From positions 174,664 to 238,663 of the forward strand of contig NZ_NEJP01000012.1 of the NCBI RefSeq assembly GCF_002113125.1: DNA of 64,000 nucleotides, given 5' to 3'. Both the position numbers and the translations under genes were made by a program. Below are positions 42,955-51,391 of the stretch, piece by piece (position 1 is the stretch's first letter; each line of letters opens with the position of its first letter). This DNA comes from Pseudomonas sp. B20(2017) (lineage in GTDB: Bacteria > Pseudomonadota > Gammaproteobacteria > Pseudomonadales > Pseudomonadaceae). The notes beneath the pieces were generated by a model. The model saw only the letters and a program-made list of their open reading frames with translations. It did not search any database and was not told the DNA's origin.

Positions 42955-44196
42955 TCATGATTTCAACCGGCGCGCTCGCAAGCGCCCGCCCATGCTGACG
43001 ATCAGATAGAGCAGTAAAATCCCTCCGGCAATACCCAGCGTGGCCGGCGCTCCAAAATGCGCGGCGACCAGGCCTGCCAACATCCCGCCTACCGCTTCGA
43101 ATCCGAAGCGCATGGCGATGTAGAAAGCGACAACTCGCCCCCGAAGCACGCCTGGCGCACCGCTCTGCAGTTGCATGTTCGTACTGACGTTGCTCAGCGT
43201 GATGCCGAAACCCAGCAGGACCAAGCCTGTCAGTGCCATTGGAAGGTTCGCGGCGAGGAACACGCCCAGCAGCGCGAAGCCGCACACAAGCGCGCCGCCG
43301 TCCATGAAGTATCGCAACCGTGACAGCGTTCCATTGAAGGCTAAAACCAGGGTAGCCACGAAGGCGCCGGCGCCGGCTGCCCCCCATAACCAGCCGAGAA
43401 TCCTTGCATCACCGGCATAAACGGTCTTGGCAAGAATGGGTAAAAGGGAGGCATAGCAAGATGCCAAAAGGTTCACCATGATCACGCTGATCATCAGTTG
43501 CCGGACGCTCACCGTACGCCACAGGTAGGCCAGCCCTTCACGAAATACCTGAGAGGTCGAGCCGGTCGCCTTCGGTGATGCTTTCGCCCGGACTTTGATC
43601 AGTCCGAACATCAGGGCCAGATAGGCAAATGCCGTCAGGAGAAAGCAGCTCGCTTCGCTGGTCATTGCGATAAGGGTGCCCGCCAGAGGTGGTCCTGCAA
43701 ATCTCGCCGCGTTGATCAACATGGCATTGAGCACCAACGCATTGGGCAAATCGGCCGGATCATCAACGAAGCTACCGATCAACGCCTGCCGCAACGGCGT
43801 TTCTACAGCATTCAGCAACCCCAGCAGCAATGCCATGCACGCAATGGACGTTCCGTCGTTCCAGCCGAACTGAGTCATGACGGCGAGTGTGAGCGATTGG
43901 GCTATCAGCATTATCTGGACGCCGATCAGTAGTCGTCTTTTGTCATGACGATCGATCCAGGCACCCGCGAGCGGTCCGATGAGGAGTTGAGGTGCGAGAG
44001 AAAGAAAAGTGATCAGGCCGAGCAGTACCGCCGAGCCGGTCAAATGATAGGCCAGCCAGGCCAAAGCGACCTGCTGCACCCATTTGCCCAGCGTCGAGAT
44101 GCCCTGCCCGGCGAAATAAATCTGAAAGTTTCGACTGGCCAGTGCCCTGACGGGAGCAGGCCAACGCGTAGAGCGGGAAGAATGCGGGTTGGACAA
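42955..44196 (-). CDS. MFS_3 (EntS-like) family transporter
   Basis: The best start is the TTG at 44196, with AAGGAA about 8 bases upstream. The in-frame ATG at 44253 lies inside a hairpin after the aldolase gene. About 413 residues with 12 helices, starting RALASRNFQIYFAGQGISTL, then GKWVQQVALAWLAYHLTGSA and the loop motif GAWIDRHDKRRLLIG. This is the MFS_3 group of exporters, typified by the enterobactin exporter EntS. It lies between the RraA-type aldolase and fumarylacetoacetase genes on one strand. The substrate is not evident. Confidence 0.87.
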   Translation of the reverse strand: MSNPHSSRSTRWPAPVRALASRNFQIYFAGQGISTLGKWVQQVALAWLAYHLTGSAVLLGLITFLSLAPQLLIGPLAGAWIDRHDKRRLLIGVQIMLIAQSLTLAVMTQFGWNDGTSIACMALLLGLLNAVETPLRQALIGSFVDDPADLPNALVLNAMLINAARFAGPPLAGTLIAMTSEASCFLLTAFAYLALMFGLIKVRAKASPKATGSTSQVFREGLAYLWRTVSVRQLMISVIMVNLLASCYASLLPILAKTVYAGDARILGWLWGAAGAGAFVATLVLAFNGTLSRLRYFMDGGALVCGFALLGVFLAANLPMALTGLVLLGFGITLSNVSTNMQLQSGAPGVLRGRVVAFYIAMRFGFEAVGGMLAGLVAAHFGAPATLGIAGGILLLYLIVSMGGRLRARRLKS

Positions 44197-44240
44197 GAGT
44201 ACGTTCCTTAAAAGGCCCCGCGACACTCCTGGCACAAGCC

Positions 44241-44271
44241 TGCCGCGCATCACAGGGCTGGATGCGCGGCA
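44241..44271 (-). terminator. Hairpin after the RraA-type aldolase gene
   Basis: TGCCGCGCATC (44241-44251) and GATGCGCGGCA (44261-44271) form a perfect 11-base stem with a 9-base loop, 10 bases past the aldolase stop. There is no T-run on the minus strand, so it may weaken rather than end transcription into the MFS_3 gene, or stabilise the upstream message. Confidence 0.6.
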
Positions 44272-44281
44272 GTCGCATGGA

Positions 44282-44959
44282 TCAGAGCGGCAGTTGGCAG
44301 CCTTTCTGCTTCAAAGATTCCAATACCCAAGAGCGATCGTTCTTGCCTTGGGCGATTTGCTCCATCTGTTTGTGCTCGGCTGCGTATTTCGCCGTCGCAC
44401 GTTCAAAGACTTCATCGACATGGTCAAACGGTATGCACAGCAAGCCGTCCTCATCGCCAATGACCAGGTCGCCCGGTTCGATCACCATACCATCGATAGC
44501 AATCGGTACATTGATCTCGCCAGGGCCGTCCTTATAAGGGCCCCGGTGCGAAACGCCGGCAGCAAACAGCGGGAAATCACCGCTGCCAATGTTGGCTGCA
44601 TCACGAATGGCACCATTGATGACGATCCCGGCAATGCCGCGTTTTACCGCATAAGCGACCATCATTTCACCGATCAACGCATTGGTTAAATCGCCACCCG
44701 CATCCACCACAATCACATCGCCAGGCTCAGCGATATCGATTGCGTAATGCAGCATCAGGTTGTCACCCGGACGCGCCTTGACAGTCACGGCGGGGCCCGC
44801 GAGCACGCCTTCACGGTGCATGGGGCGCAGGCGAGAGCCGCCTGCCGTCATGCGGTTCATGGAGTCGCTGACGTTGGCTACCGGCAGTTCCCGATAGCGT
44901 GCAACCCATACTGCGCTGACTTTGCGTGTGCGCTCCAGCACCTGAAATCCAATGCTCAT
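44282..44959 (-). CDS. RraA-like protein, 4-hydroxy-4-methyl-2-oxoglutarate aldolase-type
   Basis: 225 residues of the RraA/HMG-aldolase fold. VIVVDAGGDLTNALIGEMM supplies the GGD loop, and IVINGAIRDAANIGS holds the Arg-Asp pair that binds substrate and the divalent metal. VIGDEDGLLCIPFDHVDEV ends the core. Members cleave 4-hydroxy-4-methyl-2-oxoglutarate or 4-carboxy-4-hydroxy-2-oxoadipate to pyruvate, or decarboxylate oxaloacetate; true RraA binds RNase E instead. The full catalytic loop and the metabolic neighbours favour an enzyme. It is divergent from a hydroxyacid dehydrogenase, 230 bases away. Confidence 0.88.
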   Translation of the reverse strand: MSIGFQVLERTRKVSAVWVARYRELPVANVSDSMNRMTAGGSRLRPMHREGVLAGPAVTVKARPGDNLMLHYAIDIAEPGDVIVVDAGGDLTNALIGEMMVAYAVKRGIAGIVINGAIRDAANIGSGDFPLFAAGVSHRGPYKDGPGEINVPIAIDGMVIEPGDLVIGDEDGLLCIPFDHVDEVFERATAKYAAEHKQMEQIAQGKNDRSWVLESLKQKGCQLPL

Positions 44960-45190
44960 GTGACATACCTCTGTTTGGTTTTATTCGATCACATCGATTG
45001 TCGCTGATGTGTATTTTCAGAATGGCATTTCATTTAATTGAGCGCAACGGTGATTTATTTTTCTCATTCGGGATCAGACGAGCGTTTAAACAACGATATT
45101 GCAACGTCGTTTCATTATGCTAGGGTGTGTCACATCGCAGTCGCTGCACGCGCCAGCGTTTGTCTCCACGATAAAAACAAGGTAATGACG
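44960..45190. promoter_or_regulatory. Divergent promoter region between RraA-type aldolase and hydroxyacid dehydrogenase
   Basis: 231 bases, AT-richer than the flanks, between two divergent starts. The operator of the IclR regulator at 47711 would be expected here. A TTTAATTGAG-type AT-rich patch and the sequence ATTATGCTAGGGTG near 45115 could be a -10 region, but I cannot assign a promoter pair with confidence. Confidence 0.4.
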
Positions 45191-46168
45191 ATGTCCCTGA
45201 CCCTTCTGCTGACCGGCCCTGAACTTGCCCCGGAAGCCATGAACCTGGCCGCCGCCTCCGGCGTGCGGGTTATTCCAACCACGCCCTATCTGCCGGCCGA
45301 AGAGCTGGAAGCCATCATTCGCGAGCAGCAACCTGATGCGATCATCGTCCGCCAGGGTCAACTGACCGGGTCGATGATCAAAGCCTCGAAAAACTTGAAA
45401 GCAATTGCCAAACACGGCGTCGGCTACAACACCATCGACATCGAAACCGCTGCCGCTTGCGGTATTCCAGTCAGCATTGCCGTTGGCGCCAATGCCCAGT
45501 CAGTGGCCGAGCACGCCTTTGCCTTGATGTTCAGTGTCGCGAGACAAACGGCGCTGCTGGATGCGCGCATGCGCGACGGTCATTGGGACAAGTCCGAGGC
45601 GAACGGTGTGGAGTTGTTCGGCAAGACACTGGGCCTTGTCGGGCTGGGCTCGATCGGCAGCATCCTGATGGATCTGGTCGCGCCCCTGCGTATGAAGGTG
45701 AAGGTCTTTGACCCCTACCTCAAAGAGCTGCCGGTGCGCACGCACGTGGAGCGCGAAGAAGACTTCGATCGTTTACTGGCCGAGAGCGATGTCATCAGCC
45801 TGCACTGCCCGTTGACCGAGACCAATCACAATCTAATCGGCGCGGCGCAACTCGGACTCATGCGTCCCGGCAGTATCCTGATCAATACCGCAAGGGGTGA
45901 ACTGATTGATACCCAGGCACTGGTGCAAGCACTGAGCGAGCGTAAAATTGCCGGTGCCGGACTGGATACTTTCAATCCCGAGCCACCACCTGCAGATAGC
46001 CCTTTGTGGGGTCTGCCTACGCTGGTGGCGACTCCCCATGTCGGCGCCAACACCTCGCAGGCCCGTGATCGCGTCGGTGTTGTCGCGTTGCGCCAGATCC
46101 TGGATGTCTGCGCAGGTCGGTCATTGGAGCCACGCTGCGTGGTCAACCGACACCTTCTCAACTGCTGA
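45191..46168 (+). CDS. D-2-hydroxyacid dehydrogenase (phosphoglycerate-dehydrogenase-like)
   Basis: The ATG at 45191, with AAGG about 8 bases upstream, gives 325 residues (ATG at 45185 is nearly equivalent). The Rossmann motif is GLVGLGSIGSILMDLV, the substrate Arg is in NTARGELIDTQAL, the Glu in DTFNPEPPP and the catalytic His in TPHVGANTSQA. It reduces a 2-oxoacid or oxidises a D-2-hydroxyacid with NAD(P). It is the first gene of the right arm of the cluster; an MFS carrier follows after 83 bases. With the RraA-type aldolase opposite, the pair could shuttle between a 2-oxoacid and its hydroxy form. Confidence 0.93.
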   Translation: MSLTLLLTGPELAPEAMNLAAASGVRVIPTTPYLPAEELEAIIREQQPDAIIVRQGQLTGSMIKASKNLKAIAKHGVGYNTIDIETAAACGIPVSIAVGANAQSVAEHAFALMFSVARQTALLDARMRDGHWDKSEANGVELFGKTLGLVGLGSIGSILMDLVAPLRMKVKVFDPYLKELPVRTHVEREEDFDRLLAESDVISLHCPLTETNHNLIGAAQLGLMRPGSILINTARGELIDTQALVQALSERKIAGAGLDTFNPEPPPADSPLWGLPTLVATPHVGANTSQARDRVGVVALRQILDVCAGRSLEPRCVVNRHLLNC

Positions 46169-46251
46169 TTACCTGATTGCGTGCTCCTTGGCAGCCAGAA
46201 GGAGCCCGTCCGTAACGCGACACTCCACAAAAAAAACAATTGGAGAGCCTT

Positions 46252-47574
46252 ATGACTTTCACTGGATCCTCCGTGAGCGAACTCGAACGCAAAACGATGC
46301 ATCGGGTTGCCTGGCGCTTACTGCCCTTTTTGATCATCTGTTATCTGATCGCGATCATTGACCGCGGCAACATTGGCATGGCCTCGCTGCAGATGAACGA
46401 AGACCTCGGCCTGACTGCAAAAGTTTTCGGCTTTGCCAGCAGCCTGTTTTTCTTTGCCTACTTCCTGGTGGAAGTGCCCAGCAACCTGGCGATGCAAAAA
46501 TTTGGTGCCCGGATCTGGATCGCGAGAATCATGATCACCTGGGGCATCATTTCGGCGGGTACCGCTTTCGTCACAGGGGCCAACTCTTTGTACGTCATGC
46601 GTTTTCTGCTGGGTGCGGCGGAGGCTGGTTTCTTTCCGGGCGTGCTCTTGTACCTCACCTACTGGTTGCCGTCTGCCTACCGTGCTCGCATGGTCGCCCT
46701 CTTCATGGTGGCCATTCCGGCGGCCAACTTCATCGGTTCTCCGCTTTCCGGGCTTTTGCTCAGCCTCGATGGGTGGATGGGCATGCGAGGCTGGCATTGG
46801 TTGTTCATCATTGAAGGCATTCCGGCCGTGATGCTGGGCATCGCTTGCCTGTTCGTACTCACTGATCGTCCCGAGCATGCCAAGTGGCTGACCGATGAGC
46901 AGCGCAACTGGCTGACCCAGCGTCTGGCAGAGGAGTCCTCCAGGAAAACCGCGATCGGCCATATCTCGTTGTGGAAATTGTTGCGCCACAAGGATATCTG
47001 GGTGCTGGCACTGATCTATTCCGGAGCTTCTGCGGCCGGGAGCACCATGAGCGTGTGGGCGCCTCAATTGCTCAAGACTTTCGGTCTCAACTCCATGGAG
47101 ATCGGCCTGGTCAACGCCATCCCGTATGGCGTGGCGTCGGTGCTGATGATTCTTTGGGGGCGCAGTTCCGATCGTACAGGCGAGCGTCGCTGGCACACGG
47201 CAATGACCTTGTTGCTGATTGCGGCTGGCTTGCTCATGACCCTGTTCACTTCATCCTTGCCGGCCACGATTGTCATGCTGACCATGGTCCTGGTGGGCGC
47301 CTATTCGATGAAGGGGCCGTTCTGGGCGCTGGTGTCAGGCTGGTTGTCGTCATCCACTGCAGCAGCTGGACTGGCAGCCGTTGGCGCCATGGCCAACCTG
47401 ATCGGTGGCGGGCTGATGGTGAACGCGTACGGTGCGATTCATGATGCGACGGGCAGCTATGCATTGGCACTGATGCCGTTGGCGACGCTGTGCACGTTGG
47501 CTGGCGTCATGGTTCTGGTCATCGGTCGCAAACGTCAGCGTGAGCAAGGTGATCTGGCAGTCAGCGTCAAATAG
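46252..47574 (+). CDS. MFS transporter, anion:cation symporter (ACS)-type
   Basis: 440 residues from the ATG at 46252, with GGAG 8 bases upstream. The N-terminal HRVAWRLLPFLIICYLIAII and DRGNIGMASLQMNEDLGL are hallmarks of ACS-family importers of organic acids (tartrate, phthalate, galactonate and similar). Twelve helices, with a central loop TDRPEHAKWLTDEQRNWLTQ that also fits the family. It would import an anionic substrate with protons. It follows the hydroxyacid dehydrogenase, so a hydroxy- or oxo-acid is the likely cargo. A hairpin follows its stop. Confidence 0.93.
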   Translation: MTFTGSSVSELERKTMHRVAWRLLPFLIICYLIAIIDRGNIGMASLQMNEDLGLTAKVFGFASSLFFFAYFLVEVPSNLAMQKFGARIWIARIMITWGIISAGTAFVTGANSLYVMRFLLGAAEAGFFPGVLLYLTYWLPSAYRARMVALFMVAIPAANFIGSPLSGLLLSLDGWMGMRGWHWLFIIEGIPAVMLGIACLFVLTDRPEHAKWLTDEQRNWLTQRLAEESSRKTAIGHISLWKLLRHKDIWVLALIYSGASAAGSTMSVWAPQLLKTFGLNSMEIGLVNAIPYGVASVLMILWGRSSDRTGERRWHTAMTLLLIAAGLLMTLFTSSLPATIVMLTMVLVGAYSMKGPFWALVSGWLSSSTAAAGLAAVGAMANLIGGGLMVNAYGAIHDATGSYALALMPLATLCTLAGVMVLVIGRKRQREQGDLAVSVK

Positions 47575-47592
47575 AGACGGCTCTGCCTTACG

Positions 47593-47629
47593 ACGATGCC
47601 CATTTTCCCTTGGGGGGCATGGGCATCGT
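47593..47629 (+). terminator. Hairpin between convergent MFS and IclR genes
   Basis: ACGATGCCCAT (47593-47603) pairs perfectly with ATGGGCATCGT (47619-47629) around a 15-base loop, 19 bases after the MFS stop. Only a short T-rich tail follows. It probably serves as a bidirectional terminator between convergent genes. Confidence 0.65.
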
Positions 47630-47710
47630 TGCTCAATCGAAAGCCAATCGACGCCCTGCGGGGGTGACGGACGAGAACAAACTCACCTTGATCATTGCGA
47701 CAACGTCGTC

Positions 47711-48424
47711 TCACTTCAGGGGAGCTGATTCGTCCGATGGCTTGAGGCCCAGGCTGCGCATCAGCTCACGGGCGGTATCGAAAAAGGTCGCTTTTATGCT
47801 TTCGGCGGCTTCTTCAGTCAATCGGCTCGAAGGGCCGGAGATGACCAGCGCACCCATCAACTCTTTCTGAGCGCCATAAATCGGCAATGCAATGGAAGAC
47901 GCATGGGGATCCGTCGCGCCGCGCGAGTAGTACGGTTTTTCCAGCGCGATGCCAACCTGAAACGGTGCACGCAACGCCTGGGCTCCTGCCGCTTCATCCA
48001 TGGGACGCATATCACCTGGCTGCATGTTGAGTCGCAGCCGGTGCGAGGAATTCACTCGGTACTGGCACATCCGATAGGCGCCATGGCGCACATAAAATGA
48101 TGCGGTTTCGCCAGACTGCTCGGAAAGATACTGGAGCCGTGGCATCACATGACGCTCAAGATCCAGGGCTTCCTGATAAACCGCATTAAGCCTCATGACT
48201 TCGCTGGCCAGTTGATAACGGCCATCGGCCATTCGGTTGATCAGTCCATGATTTTCCAGCGAGACCATCAAGCGCATGACGGTGCTTTTAATCAGCCCGG
48301 TACGTTCAACCAGTTCCACCAAACTCAATGCCGTATCGCCGACCTGAAAAGCCGTGAGCACGGTCAAGACCCGGTCAGCCGAAGCCACACCGTTTACCGC
48401 TGGACGCGGCCGCGCATTGGACAT
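47711..48424 (-). CDS. IclR-family transcriptional regulator
   Basis: 237 residues. The N-terminal winged helix is SADRVLTVLTAFQVGDTALS, then LVELVERTGLIKSTVMRLMV and RMADGRYQLASEVMRL. The C-terminal GAF-like effector domain has SGETASFYVRHGAYRMCQYR and a late GALVISGPSSRLTEE. IclR proteins bind small acids and repress or activate nearby operons. It is convergent with the MFS gene and is the only regulator of the 41.6-48.4 kb cluster, so it probably controls the divergent promoter near 45 kb. Effector unknown. Confidence 0.93.
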   Translation of the reverse strand: MSNARPRPAVNGVASADRVLTVLTAFQVGDTALSLVELVERTGLIKSTVMRLMVSLENHGLINRMADGRYQLASEVMRLNAVYQEALDLERHVMPRLQYLSEQSGETASFYVRHGAYRMCQYRVNSSHRLRLNMQPGDMRPMDEAAGAQALRAPFQVGIALEKPYYSRGATDPHASSIALPIYGAQKELMGALVISGPSSRLTEEAAESIKATFFDTARELMRSLGLKPSDESAPLK

Positions 48425-48587
48425 CAGAAAAAACCTCTCCTATTGGGCCCGTTATACAAATCATTGTGAGGGCCGGAAACCCGATTATCCGGCAATAGCG
48501 GTGTTCCAGCCATCGTTGTGGTGATCGGGGCGAATGTATTCGGAAGCTGATGTGCCCGGCCTCATTCGCCCATCGCCACTGTACCTG

Positions 48588-49238
48588 TCAGTTTCTGCGT
48601 GCAGCGACCGCCGTGGTGGTCGGCGAATCAGCCAGTGAAACGAACTGTCGAGTCGCACCATCAAGCGCATCAATGCACCCCGCCTCGATGTCGTAGACCC
48701 AGCCATGCAGGTTCAAGCGCCCCTGCTCCAAGGCCAGGGCCACCGATGGGTGAGTGCGCAGATTCGCCAGTTGCGCGATCACGTTTTCGCGAACGAGACC
48801 ATCGAGCTTGTCGTCAGGCGTGTCGAACTGATGGGCCGCGTTGATCGCTTTCGCGGCGTCCGCGTGACGGAGCCAGTTAGCGACCGCCGGCAGGTGATCC
48901 AGACACGTGCAGCGCGAGATCGCGCCCATTGCGCCGCAGTCCGAGTGGCCGCAGATTACGATGTCCTGTACGCCAAGCACTGCAACCGCATATTCGACGG
49001 TAGCCGAAACGCCACCGGGTTCGGGGCCGTACGACGGCACGATATTGCCGGCGTTGCGAATCACGAACAGTTCACCCGGTTCGCGTTGCGTCAGGAGTTC
49101 AGGCACAACGCGACTGTCCGAGCAGGTTACAAATAATGCTTTCGGATTTTGTGCCGTCGCCAATTGCTTGAAAAGCTCGACGCGTTGCGGATAAACCTCG
49201 CGCTGGAAACGCAAAAAACCGTCAATGATGTCACGCAT
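48588..49238 (-). CDS. Beta-class carbonic anhydrase
   Basis: 216 residues. Zinc ligands and the Asp-Arg dyad are present: FVTCSDSRVVPELLTQREPG (Cys, Asp-Arg) and VICGHSDCGAMGAI (His, Cys). Substrate-pocket residues lie in ELFVIRNAGNIVPSYG. It interconverts CO2 and bicarbonate in the cytoplasm. Its C-terminal 44 residues are repeated, identical in protein but diverged in DNA, at 8203-8334, where a second copy has decayed. It stands alone, with no operon partner. Confidence 0.95.
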   Translation of the reverse strand: MRDIIDGFLRFQREVYPQRVELFKQLATAQNPKALFVTCSDSRVVPELLTQREPGELFVIRNAGNIVPSYGPEPGGVSATVEYAVAVLGVQDIVICGHSDCGAMGAISRCTCLDHLPAVANWLRHADAAKAINAAHQFDTPDDKLDGLVRENVIAQLANLRTHPSVALALEQGRLNLHGWVYDIEAGCIDALDGATRQFVSLADSPTTTAVAARRN

Positions 49239-49537
49239 GGAGTTCTCCAGACCCTGATACTGAAAGATGGCGCGAGCTCTTGATATACCCTCGCGCCGTT
49301 GTGGCCGTGATTATTGCAGACCTTGCCTGCCATGGCTTTACTCGATCATTCATGCATTTCGAATCGTGATCAATGCAGCTTTTGTTCGAAACACCTTGGC
49401 TCGGTCACCTCTCATTGTGTTCTGAGTCTATGCAATTCTTCGCCTGACTTGGCGCACAACTGGATTGATCGCCTGATTCCACTACAGCTTAGCGGCAACG
49501 TTCATCCGCTCGAGCAACCTGCACAGGAGAAATAACT
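49239..49537. other. Intergenic region without recognised genes
   Basis: About 300 bases between the carbonic anhydrase start and the acyltransferase start. Only short frames without similarity. The promoters for both flanking, divergent genes must lie here. AGGAG lies 9 bases before the GTG at 49538. Confidence 0.4.
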
Positions 49538-50149
49538 GTGAAGCTACCTGAGATCAGTACGTTTATTGCCCGATGGTCCTTGCTGGGCTCGCTACCACCA
49601 GTTGCTTGGCTGATTACTCATGACTGCGAAAATCAGGTTTTGGCCTTGCTTGATCGCCTCGGTACGGGTTATCGACGCAGCGGTCACTGTGCGATCCATG
49701 AAAGTGCCTTTGTGGAAGACGGGGCTGTGCTCAAGGGGCCGATTATCATCGGAGAAGGATCATTTGTGGCGGCGGGAGCTTACCTGCGTGGTGGAGTCTA
49801 TCTCGGCAACAATTGTATTGTTGGCCCAAGCTGCGAAGTTAAAAGCAGCATCCTGCTTGCAGGAAGCAAGCTTGCACACTTCAACTTCGTCGGCGACTCA
49901 CTTATTGGCGAGCGCGTAAACATTGAAGCAGGTGCAATTATTGCCAACTATCGCAACGAACTGGACGGCGTGGACATCAAAATCCGTTACGCAGACAGTG
50001 TGATCGAGACGCAGGTCAACAAATTCGGTGCCTTGGTAGGTGACGACTGCAAAATTGGGGCAAATGCAGTCATAGCTCCCGGAGCAATACTACCCCCCCA
50101 CACCCATGTTCCACGCCTGGGGTTGATTGACCAATTCGCCTACGATTGA
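49538..50149 (+). CDS. Left-handed beta-helix (hexapeptide-repeat) acyltransferase-like protein
   Basis: 203 residues from a GTG start with AGGAG 9 bases upstream. After about 50 N-terminal residues there are many hexapeptide repeats: HCAIHESAFVEDGAVLKGPI, IIGEGSFVAAGAYLRGGVYL, GNNCIVGPSCEVKSSIL and DDCKIGANAVIAPGAILPP. A loop (ANYRNELDGVDIKIRYADSV) interrupts the helix. The pattern resembles the acetyltransferase half of GlmU or sugar-nucleotide/LpxA-like enzymes but lacks a nucleotidyltransferase domain. It may acylate a sugar or bind nucleotide-sugars. Substrate unknown. Confidence 0.8.
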   Translation: MKLPEISTFIARWSLLGSLPPVAWLITHDCENQVLALLDRLGTGYRRSGHCAIHESAFVEDGAVLKGPIIIGEGSFVAAGAYLRGGVYLGNNCIVGPSCEVKSSILLAGSKLAHFNFVGDSLIGERVNIEAGAIIANYRNELDGVDIKIRYADSVIETQVNKFGALVGDDCKIGANAVIAPGAILPPHTHVPRLGLIDQFAYD

Positions 50150-50193
50150 ACCCCGCCACCTTTCAACCAGTCAGGAATCGATAGCTTGCAGTT

Positions 50194-50210
50194 GCGCCTT
50201 ATTGAGGCGC
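50194..50210 (+). terminator. Short hairpin after the acyltransferase gene
   Basis: GCGCCT (50194-50199) and AGGCGC (50205-50210) pair around a 5-base loop, 45 bases past the stop. There is no T-run, so terminator function is doubtful. Confidence 0.35.
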
Positions 50211-50329
50211 CCTGTTCAAAACTGTTGAGCTGAACTTGTCGATCACTGTTCAGGCTGTGAGTACCGTTCATTGTCCGCCGGGGTCCAACCTGAACCCTAG
50301 ACGAGGGTTGCCCAGGGTCAAACAACCAT

Positions 50330-50488
50330 TCAGATTTGCGACAGACCGCCATCGACCATCAGCTCTACCCCATTGACATACCTGGCATCGGCGGATGCCA
50401 GAAACAGTGCTGACGTAGCGATTTCGTCAGGTCGGGCCATGTAGCCAAGTGGCGTGATCTGCTCGACGTGTTGGCGAAGCGCGGCGTG
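50330..50488 (-). pseudogene. C-terminal remnant of a short-chain dehydrogenase (SDR)
   Basis: The minus strand encodes ALRQHVEQITPLGYMARPDE, IATSALFLASADARYVNGVE and LMVDGGLSQI, then a stop: the standard last 50 residues of an SDR (P-L-G-x-x-x-x-P-x-E-I-A, then VDGG). The cofactor and Ser/Tyr/Lys active-site parts are missing. At about 50488 the homology stops and the antisense of a GNAT-tail fragment begins, so the apparent start at 50536 lies in unrelated DNA. Confidence 0.8.
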
Positions 50489-50638
50489 GTGCACAGGGTT
50501 TACGAAGTCATCTATGCAAAACGACTCGCCCCCCACTCAGACTTTCTGATGCCGTCGGTGCAAAATCTTACCCCGACCGTCGCACGGCTCTATGCAGAAA
50601 TTTTCCACAGTGAAAAACAGACAACCTTGGTGGATTGA
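50489..50638 (+). pseudogene. C-terminal remnant of a GNAT-like protein, paralogue of 4561-5226
   Basis: Reading VHRVYEVIYAKRLAPHSDFL, then MPSVQNLTPTVARLYAEIFH and SEKQTTLVD plus a stop, it matches the last 49 residues of the intact GNAT-like protein at 4561-5226 (VRRVYEVIYVKRLAPLSDFL and so on). Protein identity is high, while DNA differs at many third positions. No start lies upstream. It joins the SDR remnant head to tail at the break point near 50488. Confidence 0.85.
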
Positions 50639-50758
50639 AAACAGGCGAAGGCATTCTGCTCCATAAATACGTTTATCGTTTATCCAGCCATGTTCCCGCT
50701 CAGACTGGTGGGTGAGCGAGAACACTGCCTTACTGACTCAACGTTTAAATGTCGCGGT

Positions 50759-51268
50759 TCAGGACTTGCGTTCGAACCGGGCAATGCATATGCCTTTCGT
50801 TTCTCTACGCAGAGCGAACATCTGGGCGATCACGCCTACAACCAGCACGAGCGCTATTAGACCGAGGACGCCTTTAAGCAAGGGTGAATTCGGATCAGTC
50901 ACGATTGGGTGCCCATCGGGAACCCGGCGCAATGTCTCCGAGACGGCCGGAACCATCAGGAAGAAGGCGGTCAAGCTCAACAGGATCGTTTCAAGGTACA
51001 CCCCTGCCCGCCCCAACCCGTTAGCGAATCCAATTCCGTAACCGGCGAGAAGCAATACAAGGGTTATGCCACCGATCACCGGGCTGATCGGCTGATGAGC
51101 CACCAAAAACACCGTGCAACTGCCGATCAGCATAAAAATGAAATACGCAAGCCCCGCCCGCGACCGAGGTACGATGCGCCCGTGTTTGATGAACATGTAA
51201 GCGGCCAGCGGAATGGCTGGCAGGCTACCTAATGTGTGTACCCAGCCAAGGGCAGAGATCCCGAACAT
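50759..51268 (-). CDS. Hypothetical four- to five-helix membrane protein (DUF2306-like)
   Basis: 169 residues. Helices: GWVHTLGSLPAIPLAAYMFI, GLAYFIFMLIGSCTVFLVAH, VIGGITLVLLLAGYGIGFAN, YLETILLSLTAFFLMV and KGVLGLIALVLVVGVIAQMF. The first His and the AHQPISP loop resemble DUF2306-type membrane proteins, but I am unsure. No cofactor motif is evident beyond isolated His residues. It is divergent from the AraC gene at 51392 by about 120 bases, so AraC may regulate it. Confidence 0.7.
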   Translation of the reverse strand: MFGISALGWVHTLGSLPAIPLAAYMFIKHGRIVPRSRAGLAYFIFMLIGSCTVFLVAHQPISPVIGGITLVLLLAGYGIGFANGLGRAGVYLETILLSLTAFFLMVPAVSETLRRVPDGHPIVTDPNSPLLKGVLGLIALVLVVGVIAQMFALRRETKGICIARFERKS

Positions 51269-51391
51269 GCTGTGGTTCCTTATGTTGTCGGATGATGTGC
51301 TAAATACACTCCACGCTCCGGAAAGCTGATTGATCGCTTCGAAGCGTTTTGATTCACGGGCTCAGACTATTAAAGGAATGACCGTACCGAC

